DNA of 5,349 bases from Methylophilaceae bacterium UBA6140 (GTDB lineage: Bacteria; Pseudomonadota; Gammaproteobacteria; Burkholderiales; Methylophilaceae), in the NCBI GenBank assembly GCA_002423265.1, contig DIVE01000128.1, positions 2,935 to 8,283 on the forward strand, given 5' to 3'. Numbering within the stretch: the stretch's first letter is position 1; every line of letters begins with the position of its first letter. Positions 1 to 5,349 of this stretch are shown piece after piece. A program made the translations under genes and the position numbers. The notes under the pieces were generated by a model. It was not told where the DNA came from and made no database searches. It saw only the letters and a program-made list of their open reading frames with translations.

Positions 1-71
1 CACAGGCTGCTGATAAATTTTCTTTCTTTCAAGACGGCTGCAGTGCATGATGCCTATTTGGAGACTTACTG

Positions 72-1472
72 ATGCTGATGCGTTTGAATGCATTCGGATA
101 TGGCTGGATTGCAAGACTTCTCCTCTGTGCATGTGCGGGACAGCTCTATGGCTGCCAGTCGATACCAACGATGGTGCCGGACATGGCTTTGCACAAGCCG
201 CATCCGGTCCAGCTGGAAGGTGTAGACGGCCCGCTGTCAACCAGCCGGAGCCGGGCAATTCTTGCCAGGCTGGAACAATCCGGTGCAGTCACCAATATTT
301 TTGAAAAGCATCTTGCGCTTGAGGCAGAGATCGCAGGCACGCCGCTGGTCGTCGGCAACAAGGTTGAGATTCTGGTCGACGGTCCTACAACCTACACGGC
401 AATGTTTGCGTCCATCGAAAACGCCAAAGATCACATCAATATGGAAACCTTCATCATCGAAGACGATGAAATCGGCCAACGCTTCAGCGAGCTGCTCATT
501 CGGAAGCAGATGGAAGGCGTGCAGGTGAATCTTGTCTACGACAGCGTCGGCTCAATCAATACCCCCCGTGCGTTTTTCAAGCCACTGCTGGATGCCGGCG
601 TCAATGTGCTTGAGTTCAATCCGATCAACCCACTATATGCGCGCAAAGGCTGGCAGGTGAATATGCGCGACCACCGTAAATTGCTCATTGTGGACGGAGA
701 GATCGCCTTCATCGGCGGAGTTAACATCAGCAGCGTCTATTCCAGCGGCTCATTTGGCAAAGCCCGCAGCAGCACGGAAGGCACGCCTTGGCGCGATACC
801 CACCTGCTTATGAAAGGGCCGGTCGTGAGCGAATTTCAGAAGCTGTTCATGGCAACATGGTCTGCACAATCCGGCAACACGCTCAGCCCGGCAAACTATT
901 TTCCCGAGCCCGGCAACAAGGGCAGTGAAGTGGTTCGCGCCATCGGCAGTTCGCCTGATGAGCCTTATAGCCAGATTTATGTCACTCTGCTTTCTGCGAT
1001 TAACAGCGCAGAGACGCTGATATTCATTACCAATGCCTATTTTGTGCCGGATTTCCAGCTATTGGCGGCACTCAAGGAAGCCGCAATGCGCGGCGTGGAC
1101 GTAAGGCTGCTTTTGCCGGGGAAAACCGATTCTGCCATGGTATTCCATGCATCTCGCTCTTACTATGACGAGTTGCTGAGTGCCGGGGTCAAGCTATACG
1201 AGAGGCAAAATGCATTGCTACATGCCAAAACCATGACGATAGATGGCGTCTGGTCAACGGTAGGTTCCACCAATCTTGATTGGCGGAGCTTCGTACATAA
1301 TCAGGAAATCAACGCGACCATCCTGGGACAGGCGTTTGGAGCAGAGATGCAAAAGATGTTTGAGCATGACTTGCAACACTCCAGGCAGATCACGTTGGAG
1401 CAGTGGCGAAAACGTCCGCTCAATGCGCGCCTGAAAGAAAAAGCCGCTCGCCTTTGGGCGCGTTGGCTGTAG
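72..1472 (+). CDS. Cardiolipin synthase / phospholipase D-like protein with probable lipoprotein signal
   Basis: This 466-residue protein belongs to the phospholipase D superfamily. It most likely makes cardiolipin by phosphatidyl transfer between phospholipids at the cell envelope. Two complete HKD motifs are visible: H201-x-K203-x4-D208, followed by GGVN with N218, and H384-x-K386-x4-D391, followed by GSTN with N401. The two halves give the usual pseudo-dimeric active site, and the length fits bacterial Cls enzymes (about 410-490 residues). The N-terminus has a hydrophobic stretch (residues about 12-27) ending in L25-Y26-G27-C28, a lipobox-like site with Gln after the Cys. E. coli ClsA instead has two N-terminal membrane helices, absent here. 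The ATG at 72 is chosen because GGAG at 60-63 sits 8 nt upstream; a second in-frame ATG at 78 is less well spaced. The gene stands alone and converges on the next gene. The superfamily is secure; cardiolipin synthase rather than another phosphatidyltransferase or phospholipase is inferred. Confidence 0.9.
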   Translation: MLMRLNAFGYGWIARLLLCACAGQLYGCQSIPTMVPDMALHKPHPVQLEGVDGPLSTSRSRAILARLEQSGAVTNIFEKHLALEAEIAGTPLVVGNKVEILVDGPTTYTAMFASIENAKDHINMETFIIEDDEIGQRFSELLIRKQMEGVQVNLVYDSVGSINTPRAFFKPLLDAGVNVLEFNPINPLYARKGWQVNMRDHRKLLIVDGEIAFIGGVNISSVYSSGSFGKARSSTEGTPWRDTHLLMKGPVVSEFQKLFMATWSAQSGNTLSPANYFPEPGNKGSEVVRAIGSSPDEPYSQIYVTLLSAINSAETLIFITNAYFVPDFQLLAALKEAAMRGVDVRLLLPGKTDSAMVFHASRSYYDELLSAGVKLYERQNALLHAKTMTIDGVWSTVGSTNLDWRSFVHNQEINATILGQAFGAEMQKMFEHDLQHSRQITLEQWRKRPLNARLKEKAARLWARWL

Positions 1473-1597
1473 TGAATCAATTCTTCATGCAATGCATGCT
1501 TGTACATGCCCTTGAAACCGCCCAGTCATGAGCGGTGTTGATGTCAAGAACCATGTCCGGCACTCGCCACCGTCAAGCGACGGCCAACCCGTGCGTC

Positions 1598-2104
1598 TTA
1601 CTTGTTGACGCTCTCACCCTTTTCAAATTCTTCCCAGGGCACTTCCGAAACATTGTAATCAGTCTTGGCCTTGGCCTGTTCGGTCACATCGGAAAAATAG
1701 GCATCGTTATTTTCTGCGCTGACTTCGGCCTGAACCGGAGCTTCGTGGTCGCGCAGTTGTATCGGAAAACGCCAATAGATTTTCTCAACGCTGTGACCAG
1801 TGACTTGTTCGATATGCGAGATCAGGCTGGTTTCCAGAAGGTTGGAGTAGCGAAAGCTTTTAAGCGGGTTTGATTCTATGAATACGACAAAGCTGATGTG
1901 GCTGTCGAGCCTGACGCAGTTGACCTTGACCTCGGTACCGGTATTCATGAAATAGCCTTTGACGAACTGGCTGATTTTCTCAGCCGCCTTGTCGAGACGT
2001 TTTTTCTTCTGGCGCAGATAAAGCACATAAAGCACCAACGCGATCACGTCTGCGACGACGATATAAACGGAAAATGCGTCTAAAGTTAAGTTCAATGTAA
2101 ACAT
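1598..2104 (-). CDS. Orphan single-pass membrane protein, function unknown
   Basis: I do not recognise a family for this 168-residue protein. Residues about 10-30 form one hydrophobic helix, followed directly by the basic patch RQKKKR (31-36), which predicts an uncleaved signal anchor with the C-terminal part in the cytoplasm. Residues 37-120 look like a compact folded domain mixing helices and strands, including a hydrophobic strand SFVVFIES around 71-78 and the segment KIYWRFPIQ around 108-116. The last 45 residues are acidic and probably disordered. The ATG at 2104 is preceded on the minus strand by GGTGAG (2108-2113), a modest ribosome binding site at suitable spacing. The gene lies downstream of the EF-hand gene on the same strand, but a terminator separates them. 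The 125-bp gap to the convergent cls-like gene shows only weak hairpins. It is called real because of the ordered membrane-plus-domain architecture, the start signal and its fit between neighbours. Confidence 0.8.
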   Translation of the reverse strand: MFTLNLTLDAFSVYIVVADVIALVLYVLYLRQKKKRLDKAAEKISQFVKGYFMNTGTEVKVNCVRLDSHISFVVFIESNPLKSFRYSNLLETSLISHIEQVTGHSVEKIYWRFPIQLRDHEAPVQAEVSAENNDAYFSDVTEQAKAKTDYNVSEVPWEEFEKGESVNK

Positions 2105-2145
2105 GTTCTCACCATCTCGGTACTATTTGCAGCTACGAGGTTACC

Positions 2146-2175
2146 AATAAAAAAGCACCTATGATAGGTGCTTTT
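2146..2175 (-). terminator. Rho-independent terminator after the EF-hand gene
   Basis: A perfect 11-bp inverted repeat (AAAAGCACCTA at 2151-2161, TAGGTGCTTTT at 2165-2175) encloses a 3-base loop. Read on the minus strand, the stem is followed by a T-run continuing TTTTTTATT. It starts 36 nt beyond the stop codon of the EF-hand gene and before the ATG of the orphan membrane protein gene, so it should end the EF-hand transcript and make the next gene depend on its own promoter. The stem is symmetrical, but no plus-strand gene runs into it. Confidence 0.85.
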
Positions 2176-2211
2176 GAATAGATTATCTTGAGTTTAATCA
2201 AGTTTGATGAC

Positions 2212-2838
2212 TTAAAGTGCCGGCTTTCGCTCTACTTCGGCCTGTTTGCTCTTGATTTTAGGCCGTCGGGTTTGCTTGCTGGAAACATCGGCTTCTTCAG
2301 CCTTTCTGGCCTCTTCCAGCTCGGCTTCCCTGGCTTGCTGCATGCGCAGCTCGGCAGCATATTGACGCTCTATCAGCTTGGCCTGAAAGGCCACCAGCTC
2401 CTTGATCGAGATGAACCCATCGCTGTCGAGATCGACCTGGTTATAATGTCTGGCAACTTGCGGCAGGCTATCGACGACTTCCTGGCGGGAAAGCAGACCG
2501 TCGTTGTCCTTGTCGGCACCGAAATATCGATCCTGGATATCCTTGCTCATGATGCGGCGGCGATCCTCGATCTTGCTATGAATCGGGTCGCTGGTACGCG
2601 AATAGTGGTTGAGGTCCATGCGAAGCCGCATGCGCTCCTCAACACTGACGCCGCTCAGGCTTTGCAATTGCTCGCTACTGACATCATCAGCCGGCTGCGC
2701 AAAACGATCATCGGGAACCTCAGGAGAGCCCATGATTTCCCGTGGACCGGCAACGCCAGCCTGGGAAAGGCCAAGACATACACACATGAGGATCAATGCG
2801 TGTTTGCCGGAAACGGGCGGTTGATGTCTGAACAGCAT
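2212..2838 (-). CDS. Exported EF-hand calcium-binding protein
   Basis: From the ATG at 2838 this is a 208-residue protein. Residues 1-30 form a signal peptide: basic start, hydrophobic core ALILMCVCLGL, likely cleavage near GVA|G, so the mature protein should be periplasmic or secreted. Two canonical EF-hand loops follow: DKDNDGLLSRQE (residues 109-120) and DLDSDGFISIKE (136-147). Each has Asp at positions 1, 3 and 5, Gly at 6, a hydrophobic residue at 8 and Glu at 12, so both should bind calcium. Spacing of 27 residues is shorter than a classical calmodulin pair (about 36) but common in bacterial EF-hand proteins. After residue 150 a long charged helix rich in Glu, Ala, Arg and Gln leads into a Lys/Arg-rich tail. 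A longer frame opens at a TTG (2868), but its ten extra residues precede the signal peptide and lack a ribosome site. Function beyond calcium binding is unknown. Confidence 0.85.
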   Translation of the reverse strand: MLFRHQPPVSGKHALILMCVCLGLSQAGVAGPREIMGSPEVPDDRFAQPADDVSSEQLQSLSGVSVEERMRLRMDLNHYSRTSDPIHSKIEDRRRIMSKDIQDRYFGADKDNDGLLSRQEVVDSLPQVARHYNQVDLDSDGFISIKELVAFQAKLIERQYAAELRMQQAREAELEEARKAEEADVSSKQTRRPKIKSKQAEVERKPAL

Positions 2839-2845
2839 GTATCGG

Positions 2846-2890
2846 TTAATTCGCCGGAAACACAACAAATTGGCTGAATGGGTATTGCAT
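2846..2890 (-). other. Possible 14-codon leader ORF ahead of the EF-hand gene
   Basis: A short minus-strand frame, MQYPFSQFVVFPAN, starts with ATG at 2890 (GTG immediately before it, in frame) and stops with TAA at 2846-2848. It has the best ribosome binding site in the neighbourhood, 8 nt upstream. It ends 7 nt before the ATG of the EF-hand gene, which itself has no clear Shine-Dalgarno sequence. That spacing would suit re-initiation or coupled translation. Its frame differs from that of the EF-hand gene. It may instead be a chance frame; no conservation can be checked here. Confidence 0.3.
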
Positions 2891-2898
2891 CACGCTTG

Positions 2899-2908
2899 CT
2901 CTCCTCTT
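2899..2908 (-). promoter_or_regulatory. Strong ribosome binding site AAGAGGAGAG
   Basis: This purine-rich minus-strand sequence is a near-ideal Shine-Dalgarno. It is 8 nt from the ATG at 2890 (mini-ORF) but about 60 nt from the ATG of the EF-hand gene at 2838, too far to serve that start directly. The mismatch is the reason to suspect a leader peptide. Confidence 0.5.
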
Positions 2909-3017
2909 AAGTTGGCTACCGCTTTTGCTTTCATATGATGCCCGAGAAGATTAAAAGTTTTCGCTTGTTCTGCGACAGAAAAACCGTCATCTTCTTCATT
3001 ATTGGTTTGCGGCTTGT

Positions 3018-3034
3018 ACGGGCCTGTTGCCCGT
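3018..3034. repeat. Short inverted repeat (hairpin) upstream of ompR
   Basis: ACGGGC and GCCCGT form a perfect 6-bp GC-rich stem around the 5-base loop CTGTT. On the plus strand only TTT follows, so it is a poor terminator. It lies 11 bp upstream of a TATAAT sequence and could be an operator-like palindrome or incidental. Confidence 0.35.
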
Positions 3035-3091
3035 TTAAGAGCGGTTATAATGACGCAAGAATGTAAATCGAATGTTTCCCGTATTCTTCTG

Positions 3092-3111
3092 ATTGTAAAA
3101 AATTGTAACAA
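3092..3111 (+). repeat. Tandem 10-bp repeat, candidate OmpR-family binding site
   Basis: Two adjacent decamers, ATTGTAAAAA (3092-3101) and ATTGTAACAA (3102-3111), match at 9 of 10 positions and repeat at exactly one helical turn. OmpR/PhoB-type regulators are known to bind head-to-tail half-sites at 10-11 bp spacing, and this repeat lies about 80-100 bp upstream of an ompR start, overlapping the candidate -35 box. An autoregulatory site is therefore inferred. The sequence does not obviously match the E. coli OmpR consensus, so the binding protein is a guess. Confidence 0.4.
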
Positions 3112-3131
3112 AGGACTTCTGTCCGGATATT
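3103..3131 (+). promoter_or_regulatory. Candidate sigma-70 promoter for ompR-envZ
   Basis: TTGTAA (3103-3108, 4 of 6 matches to TTGACA) and GATATT (3126-3131, 4 of 6 to TATAAT) are separated by 17 bp. This would start transcription near 3138 and give a leader of about 50 nt. The match is moderate. An alternative -10, TATAAT at 3046-3051, is perfect but lacks a well-placed -35. Confidence 0.35.
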
Positions 3132-3189
3132 TTCACAAGCGGTATGTTTAGCTCTTTCATTCAATTGGATTTATGCCCAAAATAACGTT

Positions 3190-3918
3190 ATGCAAAACAA
3201 CATGAAAAAAGTTTTACTGGTTGATGACGATTTGCGTATGCGCGAACTGCTGCAGCGTTATCTGGGCGAACAGGGGTTTAGCGTAAAGGCAGTTTCGGAT
3301 TCTACCGAGATGGATGCGGCGCTGGCGCACGATCATCCTGATCTGCTGGTGCTGGATCTGATGCTGCCGGGCGAAGATGGCCTGGCCATTTGCCGCCGCC
3401 TGCGCGGCAGCAACAACACCATGCCCATCATCATGCTGACCGCACGCGGCGACGAGGTGGACAGAATCATCGGCCTCGAAATGGGCGCCGACGATTACCT
3501 GCCCAAACCTTTCAATCCGCGCGAGTTGCTGGCCAGAATCAATGCCGTCATGCGGCGTCAGGAGCAACGTATCCCGAGTGCCCCGACGGCAGACGCCGCC
3601 ACGGTCAGTTTCGGCGATTTCACCTTCGACCCATCCACCCGTAGCCTAAGCCGCAACGGTGAAGCCATTACCATTACCAGCGGCGAGTTCGCACTGCTCA
3701 AGGTATTTGTCGATCACCCGCGCCAGCCGCTCTCGCGTGACCGCCTGATGCAACTGGCGCGCGGCCGCGAGCTGGATGTGTTCGATCGCAGTATCGACGT
3801 GCAGGTGTCGCGTCTGCGCCGCCTGATCGAGCCTGATCCGGCGCATCCGCGCTATCTGCAGACCATGTGGGGGTTTGGTTATGTGTTTGTGCCCGATGGC
3901 GAAGTACAGAAAAGCTGA
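3190..3918 (+). CDS. ompR: OmpR-type response regulator
   Basis: This 242-residue cytoplasmic transcription factor should be phosphorylated by its partner EnvZ and control envelope genes such as porins. The receiver domain (about 6-122) has the acidic pair D12/D13, phospho-acceptor D56 in LVLDLMLPGEDG, T84 and K106 in the DDYLPKPFNPRELLARI segment. The winged-helix DNA-binding domain (about 137-237) carries TSGEFALLK, PLSRDRLMQLARGRE, the recognition-helix segment RSIDVQVSRLRRLIE and the final WGFGYVFVPDG. These blocks are nearly identical to remembered E. coli OmpR (239 residues), so orthology is well supported. The ATG at 3190 is preferred over the one at 3202 because MQNN aligns with the E. 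coli MQEN start, although no strong Shine-Dalgarno precedes either. It is first in an operon with envZ, 53 nt upstream of that gene. The tandem repeat upstream suggests autoregulation. Confidence 0.96.
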   Translation: MQNNMKKVLLVDDDLRMRELLQRYLGEQGFSVKAVSDSTEMDAALAHDHPDLLVLDLMLPGEDGLAICRRLRGSNNTMPIIMLTARGDEVDRIIGLEMGADDYLPKPFNPRELLARINAVMRRQEQRIPSAPTADAATVSFGDFTFDPSTRSLSRNGEAITITSGEFALLKVFVDHPRQPLSRDRLMQLARGRELDVFDRSIDVQVSRLRRLIEPDPAHPRYLQTMWGFGYVFVPDGEVQKS

Positions 3919-3927
3919 CCCGCGAAA

Positions 3928-3975
3928 ATGGCAACACCGCGTATTTCCATTCATCCTGTCCTGACCCGCCCTTGA
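3928..3975 (+). other. Possible 15-codon mini-ORF linking ompR and envZ
   Basis: A short frame, MATPRISIHPVLTRP, begins with ATG 9 nt after the ompR stop and ends with a TGA that overlaps the proposed envZ start as TTGA. Since the envZ TTG has no visible Shine-Dalgarno, ribosomes leaving this frame could re-initiate on envZ. The frame has no strong ribosome site of its own and its sequence has no recognisable feature, so chance is quite possible. Confidence 0.2.
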
Positions 3976-5273
3976 GATTCTTCCCCCGCACCCTCCTCGC
4001 CCGCATCATGGTGCTGATCGCCCTCTTGTTGGCGATAGGCCAGTTCAGCGCGCTGAAGATTTTCGATTATTTCGAACGCGAACCGCGCGCGCAGGCCGCT
4101 GCGCTCCAGGCTGTCACCGTCGTCAATTACACGCGCGCTTCGCTGCTGGCTTCTCATGAAAACCGTCGCATCGCGCTGTTATCGGAGCTTTCCGGCCGCG
4201 AGGGCGTGCGCATCTACGCCGCCGATCTGCTGGAAATCATCGAACCGCTGCCGGAAGACCCCTTTATCCGGCTGGTCGCCGACAAAATCCGGGAAAATCT
4301 CGGCGAAGAAACACTGGTCGCCATCAACCATCTCGGCGTCCCCGGCCTTTGGATCAGCTTCAGCATCGGCCAGGACGACTACTGGGTAGTCATTCCCCGC
4401 TTCGTCGCCGAGCGCCCTTTCCCCTGGCAGTGGTTCGGCTGGGCGGCGCTGGTGGCACTGCTCTCTCTGTTCGGCGCCTATCTGATCGCAGCCCGCATCA
4501 ACCGCCCGCTACGCTTTCTGGTCAAGGCTGCCGACCGCATCAGTCATGGCGAACAGCCACCTCACCTGCCGGAAGAAGGCGCGGACGAAATGCGCGAAGT
4601 ACAGCGCACATTCAACGAAATGGCAGAAGCGCTGGCACGATTGGACAGCGAGCGCACATTGCTGCTCGCCGGCATTTCGCACGATCTTCGCACGCCGCTG
4701 GCGCGGTTGCGGCTGGCGGTGGAAATGCTGCCGGTAGAGGTAGGCGACAGCATGCGCGAAGGCATGATCCAGGATATTGCCGACATGGACAACATCATCA
4801 ATCAGTTTCTCGATTTTGTTCGCGGAGTGGAAGGCGAGCCGGTACAGATGATGGATATCAACGCGCTGCTGAAATCGATCGCGGATCGTCATGCGCGCGC
4901 GGGACGGCATGTCGAACTCCATCTGTCTTCGGCACATCAGGTGCCGTTACGCCCGCTGGCCATGCACAGACTGGTCGGCAACCTGATCGACAACGCCTTC
5001 GCTTACGGCAAGGGCCGGGTTGCGCTCAGCACGCGCATCACGGCTGGCAATATCGTCATCAGCGTACTCGATAACGGCCCCGGCATTCCTGCTGCGCATA
5101 TGTCGCGTCTGTTGCGACCATTCGAGCGCATGGATACTGCCCGCGGCAACGAGGGCGGCAGCGGCCTTGGGCTGGCTATCGCGAACCGCATCGCCAGACT
5201 GCACAAAGGCAAGCTGGAGCTGCTGAACCGTCCGCAAGGCGGCCTCGAAGCCCGGCTCACCTTGCCGCTTTAG
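3972..5273 (+). CDS. envZ: EnvZ-type osmosensor histidine kinase
   Basis: This 433-residue inner-membrane sensor kinase should phosphorylate and dephosphorylate OmpR. In order: a short basic N-terminus RFFPRTLLAR, transmembrane helix 1 (about 8-28), a periplasmic domain of about 120 residues, transmembrane helix 2 (about 153-173), a HAMP linker (about 174-227) containing NRPLRFLVKAADRI, then the DHp helix with H237 in AGISHDLRTPLARLRLA, and the ATPase domain with the N-box (NLIDNAFAYG, catalytic N341), DNGPGIP and GGSGLGLAIANRI. Motifs match E. coli EnvZ (450 residues). An open frame reaches back to an ATG at 3867, inside ompR, but those 35 residues are ompR read out of frame. The TTG at 3972 is chosen because the following PRTLLAR resembles the E. 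coli PRSSFAR; the ATG at 4008 would remove the residues before helix 1. No good ribosome site is seen, so translation is probably coupled to ompR. The final codons overlap the opposing gene. Confidence 0.94.
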   Translation: MRFFPRTLLARIMVLIALLLAIGQFSALKIFDYFEREPRAQAAALQAVTVVNYTRASLLASHENRRIALLSELSGREGVRIYAADLLEIIEPLPEDPFIRLVADKIRENLGEETLVAINHLGVPGLWISFSIGQDDYWVVIPRFVAERPFPWQWFGWAALVALLSLFGAYLIAARINRPLRFLVKAADRISHGEQPPHLPEEGADEMREVQRTFNEMAEALARLDSERTLLLAGISHDLRTPLARLRLAVEMLPVEVGDSMREGMIQDIADMDNIINQFLDFVRGVEGEPVQMMDINALLKSIADRHARAGRHVELHLSSAHQVPLRPLAMHRLVGNLIDNAFAYGKGRVALSTRITAGNIVISVLDNGPGIPAAHMSRLLRPFERMDTARGNEGGSGLGLAIANRIARLHKGKLELLNRPQGGLEARLTLPL

Positions 5274-5349
5274 CCGCGCAATTCCGGCTTGAACCAGGCC
5301 AGCTTTTCGCGCAAAGCGACCACCCCGCCCACGATAATCAGGCAGGGCG
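5270..5349 (-). CDS. cobA: Probable uroporphyrinogen-III C-methyltransferase, C-terminus only
   Basis: The minus strand encodes the last 25 residues of a gene cut by the window edge: PCLIIVGGVVALREKLAWF followed by KPELRG and a TAA stop (5270-5272). The pattern of a hydrophobic IIVG strand, then VV-x-LR-x-KL-x-WF at the very end, is typical of the C-terminus of SUMT enzymes. These use S-adenosylmethionine to methylate uroporphyrinogen III to precorrin-2 for siroheme, cobalamin or heme d1. With only the tail visible the identification rests on this short pattern. The usual residue after IIVG in the family is Glu, here Gly. The gene converges on envZ and the two stop codons overlap, with 4 bp shared. 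Confidence 0.65.
   Translation of the reverse strand, partial: PCLIIVGGVVALREKLAWFKPELRG

Larger units (their letters stand above)
2839..3189. other. Divergent intergenic control region between the EF-hand gene and ompR
   Basis: About 350 bases hold no convincing protein gene of normal size. The region is AT-richer than its neighbours. Besides the minus-strand mini-ORF and its ribosome site, it contains a 6-bp hairpin at 3018-3034, a perfect TATAAT at 3046-3051 with no good -35 partner on the plus strand, and the tandem ATTGTAA repeat with a candidate ompR promoter at 3092-3131. A 73-codon minus-strand frame (2890-3111) crosses it but has only a TTG start and no ribosome site, so it is not called. 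A promoter for the EF-hand gene must lie here, but no hexamer pair stands out on the minus strand. Confidence 0.6.

Noticed and set aside
1517..1536. Hairpin ACCGC/GCGGT between the convergent first two genes
   Set aside because: The 5-bp stem has a 10-base loop and no proper T-run on either strand, so it is too weak to call a terminator. A second small stem at 1570-1583 (CCGTC/GACGG) also lacks a T-run.
2120..2147. Possible minus-strand promoter TTGGTA-N16-TAGTAC before the orphan membrane protein gene
   Set aside because: The -10 matches at only 3 of 6 positions, and the predicted transcript would begin inside or just at the ribosome binding site.
2188..2877. Long plus-strand frame (229 codons) opposite the EF-hand gene
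   Set aside because: It is antisense to two canonical EF-hand loops and a signal peptide on the minus strand, and it reads through the start of that gene. It is a shadow frame.
2890..3111. 73-codon minus-strand frame in the ompR upstream region
   Set aside because: It opens with TTG, has no ribosome site, shows no recognisable motif and runs through the hairpin, TATAAT and tandem repeat. Its stop overlaps the mini-ORF ATG as TGATG, which is noted but not enough to call a gene.
3173..3205. Ten-codon frame overlapping the ompR start, ending as ATGA at the second ompR ATG
   Set aside because: It lacks a clear ribosome site, and frames this short arise often by chance. The start of ompR at 3190 is better supported by alignment with E. 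coli OmpR.
3867..3971. N-terminal extension of envZ to the ATG inside ompR
   Set aside because: The first part of these 35 residues is ompR's conserved WGFGYVFV coding region read in another frame, and the extension precedes the expected basic N-terminus of EnvZ.
4349..5074. 241-codon plus-strand frame inside envZ
   Set aside because: It is an out-of-frame reading of the conserved kinase region, rich in Arg, Gly and Ala as expected of a shadow frame in GC-rich DNA.

Overview
The window looks like a chromosomal piece of a Gram-negative proteobacterium, most likely a betaproteobacterium (possibly Nitrosomonadales-like; this is inference). The evidence is a close OmpR/EnvZ homologue pair, a signal-peptide-bearing phospholipase-D family cardiolipin synthase, and the tail of what reads as a uroporphyrinogen-III C-methyltransferase. 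Codon use in the conserved genes is moderately GC-rich, and the region upstream of ompR is visibly AT-richer. I see no insertion sequence, integrase, phage gene, CRISPR array, tRNA or rRNA.

Layout from left to right. A plus-strand cardiolipin synthase-like gene with two HKD motifs and a probable lipoprotein signal (72-1472) converges on a minus-strand orphan gene for a small single-pass membrane protein (1598-2104). Next, also on the minus strand, is an exported protein with two canonical EF-hands (2212-2838). The two minus-strand genes are separated by a good intrinsic terminator (about 2146-2175), so they are probably separate transcription units. A gene-poor stretch of about 350 bases (2839-3189) holds the divergent control regions: a strong Shine-Dalgarno sequence and 14-codon mini-ORF ahead of the EF-hand gene, a hairpin and a perfect TATAAT box, and a 10-bp-period tandem repeat (ATTGTAA twice) overlapping a candidate ompR promoter. 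The operon ompR (3190-3918) and envZ (3972-5273, TTG start) follows. Its end overlaps by 4 bp, tail to tail, a minus-strand gene cut by the window edge (5270-5349, probable cobA).

How the parts may work together: OmpR/EnvZ is an envelope osmotic/ionic two-component system. The other genes are also envelope-facing: membrane phospholipid synthesis, an exported calcium-binding protein and a membrane-anchored protein of unknown function. The EF-hand gene is divergent from ompR and shares its control region, so cross-regulation is possible but not shown by the sequence. I do not find a clear new multi-gene system. The points most worth checking are the tandem repeat at the ompR promoter, the mini-ORFs in front of the EF-hand and envZ starts, the lipoprotein-type cardiolipin synthase and the orphan membrane protein.
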